The position numbers were made by a program, and so were the translations under genes. Under the pieces are notes generated by a model, which saw only the letters and a list, made by a program, of their open reading frames with translations, made no database searches and had not been told where the DNA came from. A stretch of DNA of 64,000 nt from Algoriphagus resistens. Its GTDB lineage: Bacteria; Bacteroidota; Bacteroidia; Cytophagales; Cyclobacteriaceae. Positions 54,845-64,000 of this stretch are shown here, one piece after another. Each line of letters starts with the position of its first letter. Position 1 is the first letter of the stretch. The stretch covers positions 718,694 through 782,693 of the forward strand of contig NZ_LMXN01000001.1 in assembly GCF_001442615.1 (NCBI RefSeq), written 5' to 3'.

Positions 54845-55486
54845 ATGGATTTTTATTACAAAGAAGAATTAATACAGTTATTACCACAAAAAGCCGCTTT
54901 TTTACCTGAAAATCGGCTACTTGTAGTTGCAGACATCCATCTTGGGAAAGCATCACATTTCCGAAAAGCAGGAATTATGATTCCATCGCCTATACTATCG
55001 GCTGACCTCCAGCGCATGGATGAATTGATCACTGCCTTAAATCCTGCGACCGTCGTGTTTTTGGGAGATTTATTCCACAGTAGCTTCAATAATGAATGGC
55101 TGGAACTGAAGGAATTTCTTCTGCGGTATCCAGCTGTCCATTTCATCCTGACTAAGGGAAATCATGATATTTTACCTGCCTCAGTGATGGAGGATACCAG
55201 CATAAGGGTGGTAGATGAATATGAAGTGGGAGAGCATCTACTTTTCACCCATGAGCCCCAAGAGAGAGGGCGAAATGGACGACTGATCATATCTGGTCAT
55301 ATCCACCCAGGGGTGTTGATAAAAAGCAAAGGCAGACAAAGCTACCGGTTGCCCTGCTTCTATTATCACAATGGGAATTTGATCCTGCCTGCCTTCGGTC
55401 ACTTAACTGGCTTACATATTCTCAAGAAAGCATCCGGGGTGAAAGTCTTCCCGGTATTTTCAGATGAAGTCATTGCCTTGTCTTAG
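54845..55486 (+). CDS. pdeM: Ligase-associated DNA damage response endonuclease PdeM
   Basis: 213 residues, a calcineurin-like metallophosphoesterase with VVADIHLGKASHFRKAG, FLGDLFHSSFN, TKGNHD and SGHIHPGV giving the two-metal site in order. The size matches the family. As the fourth member of the exonuclease/ligase/helicase cluster it probably removes blocked phosphodiester ends. The gene order Exo-Lig-Lhr-PdeM is complete here and forms one operon. Confidence 0.94.
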   Translation: MDFYYKEELIQLLPQKAAFLPENRLLVVADIHLGKASHFRKAGIMIPSPILSADLQRMDELITALNPATVVFLGDLFHSSFNNEWLELKEFLLRYPAVHFILTKGNHDILPASVMEDTSIRVVDEYEVGEHLLFTHEPQERGRNGRLIISGHIHPGVLIKSKGRQSYRLPCFYYHNGNLILPAFGHLTGLHILKKASGVKVFPVFSDEVIALS

Positions 55487-56459
55487 AAATGATTCTGTGG
55501 GTGGTCCTAACCTAGGTCTGTAAATTATGCCTATTCCCCAAAAACCGGGACTGTCTCTGCGATAAGCTCCTAGAATTCTGATTCTCCGAAAGCTGGATCC
55601 CAGTGAGACTGATTACCTGAACTGGAGAGCTCTTTTTTTATATTATAGGTAGTTAGGTGTTTAGGGTGCAAGGGAGCGCGAGGGAGTGGACAATAAGTTT
55701 TTCCTTGCAGAAAGAGGGGATGCTTTTACCCTTCAAAAGTATCGTAGGGAATTGCTTCAACACGATCGATCCAGATCAAGAGAGAGATTTCGAATTGGTA
55801 AATTACATATCACCCACCTTTCAATTCAATTTTCCAGAGGTTGAAACATCTGGAAAGAAAATGAACCGTTCCTTTGGGACTGCTAAGAAAAGTACTGGCA
55901 ACAATGCCTGTAGGCAGGCAATTCAATCCTGATTACAGACGAAGGCTTTTGCTTAAAGGCTGAAGGAGGGAGGAGGCAGTGCTATTTTTGCAATAGGGAA
56001 ACCAGGCAATGCTGAGGAGGATTTGAGGTTCAGTGTGAAGTTATTTAAATACCATTAGACAATTCTTATCTCTTATTGGGAATATTTAGCTTTTGTAAAT
56101 TTATGTAGTTAATAATATGTATTTTGATGCATTTATTATGTATTTAATATTTTAATAACAAAAATCATCATTATGGAATGGATACTTGTAAAATAAGTGT
56201 TTGGTCTAGATAGTTTTATTTAATATATTTCGATTGTTTAACAGATATACCATGTCTCTTTTTTTTGCGAGACCTAATTTTGTTTTATAAATGTTGAACA
56301 ATTGAATAAATCCTATATGGGATACTTTTCGGGTTTTACGGAGTGTTCTATATACGATGTCGAATGGCGTAACCACAAGGATAAATGCATCGAAACCGAG
56401 CTTTTTACTAAAAAAACTATATAATTTAATCAATTAACTTTTTACCAAAAAAAACGTCT
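55487..56459 (+). other. Long intergenic region with one doubtful frame
   Basis: About 970 bases. A frame at 55657-55932 (91 residues, QERDFELVNYISPTFQFNFP in the middle) has no start signal or family. The stretch 56050-56200 is very AT-rich and could hold the promoter of the tail-collar gene. No other feature seen. Confidence 0.5.
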
Positions 56460-57044
56460 ATGGAAGAATACTTAGCAGTTATCAAATTGTTTGCCGGAAA
56501 TTTCATACCCCGGGGATTCATGGCATGTGATGGTCGGTTATTGGCCATATCGCAAAATTCCGCCTTGTTTTCACTATTGGGCACCCAATATGGTGGAGAT
56601 GGAGTGACAACTTTTGCGTTGCCTGACCTTAGAGGTAGAGTGCCATTAGGCCCTGGGCAGGGACCTGGATTGTCTAACAGAACATTGGGCGAAATGTCAG
56701 GAACTGAGAACAATACCTTGCTTGTCCCAAATATTCCGCCGCACAACCATATTGCAGGCTTAAACGATGCCGCAGTTACCGTGAAGGCCTCTAATGTCGA
56801 AGGAACAGAGCAGATTCCGGGTACCAATGGTGCAACAACCCTAGGAGCAAGCACCAATGGAGGAAGAGGGATTAACATTTATAATGCAGAGGCCCCGAAT
56901 GTGGCTATGAACACAGGGGCTACTGTGACTGGCAATGTGACAGTTGGTATTACAGGCGCCGGACTTCCGGTCAATAACATGCAGCCGTATACTGCACTCA
57001 ATTATATTATTTGTGTTTCCGGAATATATCCTTCTAGGGAATAA
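56460..57044 (+). CDS. Phage tail collar (MdpB-like) protein
   Basis: 194 residues. The collar-domain start is diagnostic: IKLFAGNFIPRGFMACDGRL, LFSLLGTQYGGDGVTTFALP, DLRGRVPLG. The end is NNMQPYTALNYIICVSGIYP. No other phage genes are near. In Bacteroidota, lone proteins of this type are commonly encoded next to giant repeat proteins, as here (171 bases before one). No signal peptide is evident, so its place in the cell is unclear. Confidence 0.9.
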   Translation: MEEYLAVIKLFAGNFIPRGFMACDGRLLAISQNSALFSLLGTQYGGDGVTTFALPDLRGRVPLGPGQGPGLSNRTLGEMSGTENNTLLVPNIPPHNHIAGLNDAAVTVKASNVEGTEQIPGTNGATTLGASTNGGRGINIYNAEAPNVAMNTGATVTGNVTVGITGAGLPVNNMQPYTALNYIICVSGIYPSRE

Positions 57045-57073
57045 CTCCTTGTATACCTTTTAATTTCAAGTTT

Positions 57074-57108
57074 CAGGCGGGGCTTCGGTTCCGCCTGATT
57101 TTACTTTT
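57074..57108 (+). terminator. Rho-independent terminator after the tail-collar gene
   Basis: CAGGCGG (57074-57080) pairs with CCGCCTG (57091-57097) around GGCTTCGGTT, followed by ATTTTACTTTT. Confidence 0.8.
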
Positions 57109-57215
57109 ACCAATTACCTATCTAATTAACAAAATTGTTTTCCAGAGCTTCTGGAACAATAGGCTAAAAATTTAAGAGATGTTTATTGCTCATTGACATT
57201 TTGGAAGTAGCAACT

Positions 57216-60200
57216 ATGGAAAAATTTTACAAAACTAATTTCAGAAAGTTCTTATTCCTAGTGATGGGACTTTTTTATACTGCCCAGTTATATGGCCAAA
57301 CGTATACCGAAACTTTTGATGATGGCCCAGATGCAGTGACTTCTTTAAATAGAACTATCGGGGGAACTGTGTTTAATTTTTTGTTTACCGGCGATGGTGA
57401 TGGGGGAGACTTTGCATTCCTTCCGAATTATGGTGAGTCAAATGGCCCTTCATTGGATCTGAGGTCCTTTGCTCCTAATTTAGGTACAACTGAAAAAGTA
57501 TTAATTGCAAGAAGTGATGGCCAACTTTTTGTTTTTACAAGTTTATTTGTGCGGAATGATACAGGAACCTCTATTACAGTTCAGGGATATAAATCAGGAT
57601 CACCTGTGGGAACTTCCAGCATTGTTGCTACCGGACAGGTTATCACAGTCAATTCCGGAACTTTGGTGGATCAAATCCAACTTACCGCAACCGATTTTTG
57701 GAATGTCAACATAGATAATTTCACTTGGAGCGTGCCAGTTTTCTCTGCTCCGACGGTCACCACTTCCGCGGCAATATCGGTTGATGCCTCATCCGCTACA
57801 CTTGGCGGAAATGTAACCGCTGATGGTGGTGCCACTGTGACTGCCAGAGGATTTGTATATTCTGCAAGCGATGCTACACCCACTTTAGGTGAAGGTGGTG
57901 TGGCGAATCTAGCATCTGGCAGTGGTACAGGGACTTTTAACGTCTCGGCGACAGGACTGAATGCTTCAACTACTTATTATTATCAGGCATATGCAACAAA
58001 TAGTGTAGGCACGGTGTATGGTGGGGTTCAGAATTTTACCACCACTGCTTTGCCAGTGCTGTTAAGCACTAATCCAATACTGTCTTTTTCAAGTAATAGC
58101 GGTTTTGGGGACAAGATTGCCGGAGACGGGGATGGTGGATCAGTGCCGATTAGCGACATAAATATACAAGCTTACCCTATCAATAATACAGGTACGCATC
58201 TTAATACCGGCCTGTTGGAATACCACGATGGTTCTGAGCCCGATTGGGTAGGTTACCCAGCTATCATTGTATATGGAGCCGAATCAAATACTACATTTTA
58301 CGGGTGGTCTATTAAATCAGAAAGTGGGGCTGAATTCTCACTAAACAGTTTGGATTTTCATGATTGGGGAAATTATAATGGGGCAGATTTTACGGTTGAA
58401 GCCTACAAAGATGGGGCATCTAAAGCTACTTATGACTTTGCGGGAAATACAGATGGTTCATATGTATCATTATCCAATCCTGGAAATCTTCCCACTGAAT
58501 TCTCTGACGTAGATGAAATTAGAATTTATCAGGCTGACGGTGCGGATTCCTATATAGCAATCAACAATATTGGGGTAGGTACTCCGGTCCCAGCATTACC
58601 CAATTCCGCACCAGTTGCCACCGCGCCTTCGGCTCCTACAGTAAATGAAGACGAGACCAATGTGGCATTGGCAGACAATATACAGGTAAATGATGCTGAT
58701 GGGGATAATCAGTCTGTGATCTTTACTGTCACAGGTGGAACTGTATCCTTGGGGACCTCAGGCATCAGCTTCAGCAGTGGCACAAATGGCTCAGCCAACT
58801 TCACGGCTTCCGGTTCACTAGCCGATATCAATGCGGCTCTGGATGCTGCTACTTTTACCCCTGCACCTAATTTGTACGGCACCAATGCTGGTACGATTTC
58901 TTTTGTTTCAAATGATGGAACAGCCAATTCCAATAACGCTTCGGTAACTTTTGCTATTGCGGGGGTCAATGATGACCCTACCATTACTGGATTGCCGTCT
59001 TCGGTTACTGTTACTGAAGATTCTACAGAGGACCCTTTTAATATTTCAGCAGCCACAATTAGTGATATAGATGCGGAAAGTGGACAACTGACACTTAAGT
59101 TGGAAGCAACAGGTGGTGTATTTGATATAGCGACAGGAACAGGAATCACGATTTCTGGCCACCTAACAGGTTTATTAACCCTGACAGGTAACTTGACCGA
59201 TTTGAATAATTATATCAATGTGCCTACCAATGTCTATTTCAGGCCAGATGCCAACCTCAGTGGAACCGGCGCAGCTTCAGTAAACGTATCCATAAACGAT
59301 AACGGGAATACCGGGTCTGGTGGGGGGACGGATATTTTCATAAGCTCAGTCAGTATCAATATTACCCCAGTTAATGATGCACCAGAAGCAGTTGATGATA
59401 ATTATGATGTAGATGAAAACACTCCACAGACAGGGAATGTATTGGCAAACGATTCTGATCCTGAAGGTAATACGCTGACCGCTTCATTGGTAACCGCCCC
59501 GGTAAACGGAACAATTGTGTTAAATGCAGATGGAAGTTTCACCTATACACCAAACGATGATTATAGCGGACCGGACAGCGTGGTATACCAGGTTTGCGAT
59601 AATGGAACTCCGTCTTTATGTGACACGGCGACTGTCTACTTTGATGTTCTGGAGACAGTAAACAATTCACCTGTGGTGAGCAATACAGAAGGTCATGTTT
59701 TCTGGAGAGAAGGGAATCCGCCTACCATATTAAAACCTTTTATTGTTGTCAGCGATCCGGATGGGGATAATATCACTAAAGCAATACTAACAAATTTATC
59801 CTCTGTAGCTGGTGATGAACTAAGTGTAGCTTCTCCCGGGCCTTATTCAATAGACTACAATACAAGTACAGGGGTGCTAACCTTGACAGGAACAGGAACA
59901 GCGGCTGAAATGCAGGCTGCCTTAAGAACCGTTATCTTTAGAAATTTCACAGATGACCCTGGGTTGGGCAACACTAGAAATACCCGAATTGTAAGTGTCT
60001 TTGTTGAAGATGAGAATGGTGCTACCTCTGATGCTGTTCCTAATCCTGGGATCTTTGTAACATCGATCAATGATGCGCCCTCAGTTACACTTCCCGCCAG
60101 CATCAGCATCATGGAAGACGAAAGCTCACCTCTGACAGCAATCAGTTTTACCGATGCAGATGCAGGCTCCTTACCTGTGACTGTGCTGTTCACTGTAGAC

Positions 60201-63200
60201 AGTGGAACCTTGTCTGCAGATTCAGGAGCAGGAGTAACAGTGGGAGGATCCCCGACTTCCTTACTGTTGGAAGGTAGCATCGCTGATATCAATGCCTATG
60301 TAGCTTTGGAAAATCTGGAGTTCACAACCGATGAGAATGCAACTTCCGAGGTACAGCTGAACATTGACATCAATGACAATGGTAATACAGGTAATGGTGG
60401 GGCACTGAGTGATCAAGCAGATGTTACATTAACTGTCACAGCAGTAAATGATGCTCCTGTAAACACTGTTCCGGGAACGCAGCAAACTGATCAGGACGCA
60501 GCTCTAGTTTTCTCCAGTGGTAATGGAAACCTGATCAGTGTAAGTGATGTGGATGCGGGATCAAATGAAATGCAGGTCACACTTACCGCCACCAATGGAT
60601 TGGTTTCCTTATCCGGTACTGCTGGTTTGAGTTTCTCGGTAGGATCAGGAGTAAATGATGGTACGATGATGTTTGTGGGCACCATTGATGATATCAATAC
60701 GGCACTTAATGGAGTTATATTCAGCCCAAATGCAGGGTATAATGGCCTTGCAAGCCTTACTATCTCATCCAATGACCAAGGTTTTTCAGGCTCAGGTGGT
60801 GCACTGACCGATACTGATGTAGTTTCAATAACTGTAAACTCTGTCAATCCAATTGTGACTTTAGTCACAAGCAGTGCTGTAAACGGTCCTTATAAGGTCG
60901 GAGATGAACTCTCTATTTCTGTCAATTTTGATCAGGCTGTTACTGTAAATACAACAGGAGGAAGGCCATTCCTAACGTTGGAAACAGGAAGTACGGATCG
61001 GGAAGCAGATTACGTGAGCGGCTCCGGAAGCAATGTTTTGATTTTTGACTATACCGTCCAGCAGGGAGATGTCTCGTCCGATTTGGATTATACAGCTCCA
61101 AACGCATTCGTACTTAACGGTGCTTCTATAGAAAATATTTCAGGGGATGCTGCAATAATCAGCCTTCCTCCTGCGGGATCAACCAATTCCCTATCAGGAC
61201 AGAAAGAAATAATGATTGATGGAGTAATTCCAACTGTTACCAACGTTTCCGTACCGGCAAGTGGGACCTATTCCTCAGGTCAAAACCTTGATTTTACGGT
61301 GAATCTATCAGAAGCGGTAGTGGTGAATGGAAGTCCTCAGATAAGTATTACAATTGGTGCAAGTACTGTCCAGGCAAGTTATGTATCAGGTTCTGGTACA
61401 AGTGCCCTGGTCTTCAGATATACCGTTCTACCCGACGATCAGGATAATGATGGGATTGCCGTAGGCAGTTTGTCACTTAACAGCGGAACTGTAAGGGATG
61501 CCGCTGGTAACAACGCCAACCTCACATTAAATAGTGTAGAGGCTACCGATCAGGTATTGGTGGATGCGGTTGCCCCAAGTGGCTATTCTGTTTCATTTGA
61601 ACTGGGTACACAATCAATCATTAATACCGTCAATGTCGGAACAATAGCATTTGAAGGATCAGCACTAGAAATCGGTTCTACGCTCAGTTATGAATTCAGC
61701 TCTTCAACCAGTGGAACACCGATCACTGGAACAGCATCAGTAAACTCGGAAACTCAGATTTTTGACAACGCAGGGGCAGGGTATGACTTGACATCCTTGG
61801 GTGATGGAACCATTACCCTAGCTATCAGTTTGACTGATGATGCGGGAAATGTTGGGCCGGATGTGACTACTACAGTCACAAAAGATGCCACTGCTCCAGC
61901 AGGCTATTCAGTGACTTGGGATGATGCGTTAATCAATGCTGCTGAATCTTCAAATACTTCATTCACTCTTGCAAATGCAGAAGTAAACACTACCGTCGAT
62001 TATAGCATTTCGAGCAGTGGTGATGGCGGTATAGCGACTATCACTGGTTCTTTGCCTATCAATAGTTCAGCGCAACAGATCCCTGTGGATGTTAGCACAT
62101 TGAGCGATGGTATTTTGACACTTGAGGTTATCTTAACAGATACTGGGAATAATGAAGGGGCTGCAGTCACCGCATCTAATGCAACTTTGGACCAAACACC
62201 ACCGACAAGTCCTTCCACACCTGATTTGACAGATGCGAGTGATACAGGTGTAAGTAATACCGATAATATTACCGCAGATAATACACCTACATTCACAGGA
62301 ACTGCTGAAGCCAATGCTTCCGTGGAAGTATTCGGTGATGGAAGTTCTTTGGGTACCACCGCTGCTGATGGCTCTGGGATTTGGAGTTTTACTTCTTCTT
62401 CCTTTGCAGATGGGACTTATGCAATCACCGCTACTGCAACAGATGCAGCAGGAAACATTAGTTCACCTTCTGCAGCTTTGTCCATCACCATTGATCAAAA
62501 CGAATGTAATGCCCAGGCTGATTTCATTATCAGTCCTACTGAAGGCTGCACTAGTCCATTGACGGTTTTCTTTACTGATCAATCCACCTCTCCTGATGTG
62601 TGGGCCTGGGACTTTGGGGATGGATCCTCAAGTTCTGCCCAAAACCCTATTCATTCTTACACGGCTTATGGGGAATTCACAGTTAAACTGACGGTGACAG
62701 ATACGGTCTATGGATGTTCTTCTACAATTGAAAAAGTTGTCTCTAATTATGAGTTAAGTCCTGAATTTACTTCGAATACAACATTTGGTTGTGGTCCGCT
62801 AACAGTAGACTTTGAAGACTTATCTGTTGGGGCAGAAAGTTGGGATTGGGATTTTGGGGATGGAAATACTTCAACTGATCAGAATCCATCCCACATTTAT
62901 GAAAATCCTGGTGTTTATGCTGTAGCCTTAACTACAACCGGTGGCTCTTGCTCCAAAACAATAACAAAGACCAATTATATACAGGTAATAGGCCCTGATG
63001 TGGATTTTTCTTCGGATATCACCGAGGGATGCGGGCCTCTTACTGTGGCATTTACAAATAGTACCATTGGAAGTGCTCCTATAATAGGATGGGCATGGGA
63101 CTTTGGAGACGGCGCTACTTCTACGCAGCAAAACCCAACCCATGAGTATGCCAGCGCTGGAACCTACACAGTCAAATTAACTGTAAATGACTTAGATGGT

Positions 63201-64000
63201 TGTTCCAGAACCCTGACAAAGACAGATCTGATCCAAGTTAATGTGTTGGAAGCTTCAATAATACCATCCAACGTGACTTGTAACGGTGGATCTGACGGGT
63301 CCCTAACAGCCACTCCTGATGAAGGCTTGGCGCCGTTTACCTATCAATGGAACAATGGAGCATCAACGGAAACCATAAATGGACTTTCTGCAGGAAATTA
63401 CTCCGTGATAATCACTGATGCAAATGGATGTTCGGTAACCAAATCAGTTGTCCTTACTGAGCCAACTCCTGCAGCTCTAGCTACTTCAAATCCAACCTCA
63501 GTAAGCCACTCAAGTGCAGAACTGGGGGGTGAATTATTGAATGGGTTGGATTGTGCGCAGGAAACAGGAATTGTGTATGCAACCACTTCCAATCCTGATA
63601 TTTCAGATTCCAAAGTTACAATGACTTTGACAGGCAATTTATTCAGCGAGGTTGTTACAGGCTTGCAGGTCAATACTGCTTATTATGTTAGAGCCTACAG
63701 TACTAACCTAAATGGAATTACTACCTACGGCAATGAAGTGACTTTTACCACGTCGAAAAAGACACTTGAAATCACAGCTGTTGCCGGGCAGAATAAAATC
63801 TATGGTGAAGCTGATCCTATATTCACCTATACAGCTTCTGGTTTTGAAGGAGGGGATGATGAAAGTATTCTGACAGGAACTCTGACGAGAGCTGTAGGTG
63901 AAAATGTCGGATTCTATCCAATTCAGCAGGGAACCTTAGACGCAGGGGCTAACTACACAATTGATTTTACAGGTGCAGACTTTGAGATCATCCCCGCAGC
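57216..64000 (+). CDS. Giant secreted repeat protein (cadherin/Ig-like, PKD, SprB and MBG repeats), 3' end outside window
   Basis: An unbroken frame of 2261 codons from the ATG at 57216 to the window end, with no stop. A signal peptide (…FYTAQLYGQ-T) leads to a jelly-roll-like start (about 30-180), FN3-like and lamin-tail-like parts (about 190-455), several cadherin-like/VCBS repeats rich in DxDxD calcium sites (about 470-1220: VNEDETNVALADNIQVNDAD, DVDENTPQTGNVLANDSDPE), Ig-like blocks (about 1230-1650), a Big_13 domain (about 1660-1760), three PKD repeats with WDFGDG (about 1765-2010), one SprB-like repeat (about 2010-2085), an FN3-like part and an MBG domain at the edge. Such proteins are exported by the type IX system in this phylum, usually with a C-terminal sorting domain not seen here. 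A role in adhesion or gliding is likely. Confidence 0.95.
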   Translation, partial: MEKFYKTNFRKFLFLVMGLFYTAQLYGQTYTETFDDGPDAVTSLNRTIGGTVFNFLFTGDGDGGDFAFLPNYGESNGPSLDLRSFAPNLGTTEKVLIARSDGQLFVFTSLFVRNDTGTSITVQGYKSGSPVGTSSIVATGQVITVNSGTLVDQIQLTATDFWNVNIDNFTWSVPVFSAPTVTTSAAISVDASSATLGGNVTADGGATVTARGFVYSASDATPTLGEGGVANLASGSGTGTFNVSATGLNASTTYYYQAYATNSVGTVYGGVQNFTTTALPVLLSTNPILSFSSNSGFGDKIAGDGDGGSVPISDINIQAYPINNTGTHLNTGLLEYHDGSEPDWVGYPAIIVYGAESNTTFYGWSIKSESGAEFSLNSLDFHDWGNYNGADFTVEAYKDGASKATYDFAGNTDGSYVSLSNPGNLPTEFSDVDEIRIYQADGADSYIAINNIGVGTPVPALPNSAPVATAPSAPTVNEDETNVALADNIQVNDADGDNQSVIFTVTGGTVSLGTSGISFSSGTNGSANFTASGSLADINAALDAATFTPAPNLYGTNAGTISFVSNDGTANSNNASVTFAIAGVNDDPTITGLPSSVTVTEDSTEDPFNISAATISDIDAESGQLTLKLEATGGVFDIATGTGITISGHLTGLLTLTGNLTDLNNYINVPTNVYFRPDANLSGTGAASVNVSINDNGNTGSGGGTDIFISSVSINITPVNDAPEAVDDNYDVDENTPQTGNVLANDSDPEGNTLTASLVTAPVNGTIVLNADGSFTYTPNDDYSGPDSVVYQVCDNGTPSLCDTATVYFDVLETVNNSPVVSNTEGHVFWREGNPPTILKPFIVVSDPDGDNITKAILTNLSSVAGDELSVASPGPYSIDYNTSTGVLTLTGTGTAAEMQAALRTVIFRNFTDDPGLGNTRNTRIVSVFVEDENGATSDAVPNPGIFVTSINDAPSVTLPASISIMEDESSPLTAISFTDADAGSLPVTVLFTVDSGTLSADSGAGVTVGGSPTSLLLEGSIADINAYVALENLEFTTDENATSEVQLNIDINDNGNTGNGGALSDQADVTLTVTAVNDAPVNTVPGTQQTDQDAALVFSSGNGNLISVSDVDAGSNEMQVTLTATNGLVSLSGTAGLSFSVGSGVNDGTMMFVGTIDDINTALNGVIFSPNAGYNGLASLTISSNDQGFSGSGGALTDTDVVSITVNSVNPIVTLVTSSAVNGPYKVGDELSISVNFDQAVTVNTTGGRPFLTLETGSTDREADYVSGSGSNVLIFDYTVQQGDVSSDLDYTAPNAFVLNGASIENISGDAAIISLPPAGSTNSLSGQKEIMIDGVIPTVTNVSVPASGTYSSGQNLDFTVNLSEAVVVNGSPQISITIGASTVQASYVSGSGTSALVFRYTVLPDDQDNDGIAVGSLSLNSGTVRDAAGNNANLTLNSVEATDQVLVDAVAPSGYSVSFELGTQSIINTVNVGTIAFEGSALEIGSTLSYEFSSSTSGTPITGTASVNSETQIFDNAGAGYDLTSLGDGTITLAISLTDDAGNVGPDVTTTVTKDATAPAGYSVTWDDALINAAESSNTSFTLANAEVNTTVDYSISSSGDGGIATITGSLPINSSAQQIPVDVSTLSDGILTLEVILTDTGNNEGAAVTASNATLDQTPPTSPSTPDLTDASDTGVSNTDNITADNTPTFTGTAEANASVEVFGDGSSLGTTAADGSGIWSFTSSSFADGTYAITATATDAAGNISSPSAALSITIDQNECNAQADFIISPTEGCTSPLTVFFTDQSTSPDVWAWDFGDGSSSSAQNPIHSYTAYGEFTVKLTVTDTVYGCSSTIEKVVSNYELSPEFTSNTTFGCGPLTVDFEDLSVGAESWDWDFGDGNTSTDQNPSHIYENPGVYAVALTTTGGSCSKTITKTNYIQVIGPDVDFSSDITEGCGPLTVAFTNSTIGSAPIIGWAWDFGDGATSTQQNPTHEYASAGTYTVKLTVNDLDGCSRTLTKTDLIQVNVLEASIIPSNVTCNGGSDGSLTATPDEGLAPFTYQWNNGASTETINGLSAGNYSVIITDANGCSVTKSVVLTEPTPAALATSNPTSVSHSSAELGGELLNGLDCAQETGIVYATTSNPDISDSKVTMTLTGNLFSEVVTGLQVNTAYYVRAYSTNLNGITTYGNEVTFTTSKKTLEITAVAGQNKIYGEADPIFTYTASGFEGGDDESILTGTLTRAVGENVGFYPIQQGTLDAGANYTIDFTGADFEIIPA

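Noticed and set aside
55657..55932. 91-residue frame between pdeM and the tail-collar gene
   Set aside because: No recognisable domain or upstream signal; kept only as part of the intergenic note.
58600..63200. CRISPR-like or tandem DNA repeats
   Set aside because: The periodic similarity is at protein level (cadherin-like, PKD) with no constant-length spacers; it is a repeat protein.
57671..63673. Several minus-strand frames (for example 58709-59149, 59855-60292, 62000-62359)
   Set aside because: They lie entirely inside the giant adhesin gene and are low-complexity Val/Pro/Ser-rich shadows of its repeats.

Overview
The window looks like a chromosomal segment from a Bacteroidota bacterium, most likely order Cytophagales (Cyclobacteriaceae/Algoriphagus-like). 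The reasons are promoter boxes of the Bacteroidota type (TTTG, about 19-20 bases, TAnnTTTG) at 3081-3111 and 3517-3548, a DUF4221 lipoprotein, a DUF4892-OmpA protein, many small stress and detoxification enzymes, and a giant secreted protein with PKD, SprB-like and MBG repeats typical of gliding or type IX-secreting Bacteroidota. The genus is inferred from gene content only.

Layout. 1-4.5 kb: the 3' part of a hybrid histidine kinase, two identical tRNA-Asp genes, and accA. 4.6-6.8 kb: a tightly overlapping MBL hydrolase-patatin-acyltransferase operon. Its last 100 bases of coding sequence plus terminator are repeated 1416 bp downstream, around a DUF4221 lipoprotein gene. 8.3-10.2 kb: envelope proteins. 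10.4-12.4 kb (minus): a five-gene cluster of START-like, VOC, DUF1801 and DoxX proteins, divergent from a GlxA/AraC regulator followed by a GH9 cellulase-like enzyme and a polysaccharide deacetylase; a GH43 enzyme converges on them. 17.7-19.3 kb: a DGPF (YciI) protein with an ECF42-type sigma factor. 19.4-31.2 kb: accessory DNA with two TetR operons, esterases, a broken IS256 transposase and a decayed hydrolase. 31.2-34.4 kb: an NSS transporter with a 34-residue partner. 34.8-39.6 kb (minus): TerC, CNNM/HlyC, DedA and a dicarboxylate symporter interrupted by an amber codon. 40-49.7 kb: mixed accessory genes with several pseudogenes and a compact ECF sigma/small protein/ClpP operon. 49.8-55.5 kb: the complete four-gene ligase-associated DNA repair operon (exonuclease, ATP-dependent ligase, Lhr-like helicase, PdeM). 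56.4-64 kb: a lone tail-collar protein and the first 2261 codons of a giant repeat adhesin that runs off the window.

The most unusual structure is a family of about 90-bp intergenic repeats at five loci (12578, 17330, 20156, 31299, 32426). At four loci the repeat abuts the start codon of a downstream gene in the same orientation. Most copies hold a short open frame with a shared core (M-I-I then three or four residues then R-F-H-M/V). Several frames end in an ATGA overlap with the next start codon. This looks like a mobile leader-peptide or 5'-UTR cassette and I do not recognise it. A second candidate system is the sigma factor/small protein/ClpP operon, which could join a sigma switch to cytoplasmic proteolysis.

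The middle of the window carries many lesions (two CAG-to-TAG changes, frameshifted nuclease, truncated esterase, phosphoesterase and START-domain remnants), consistent with ongoing turnover of accessory genes.
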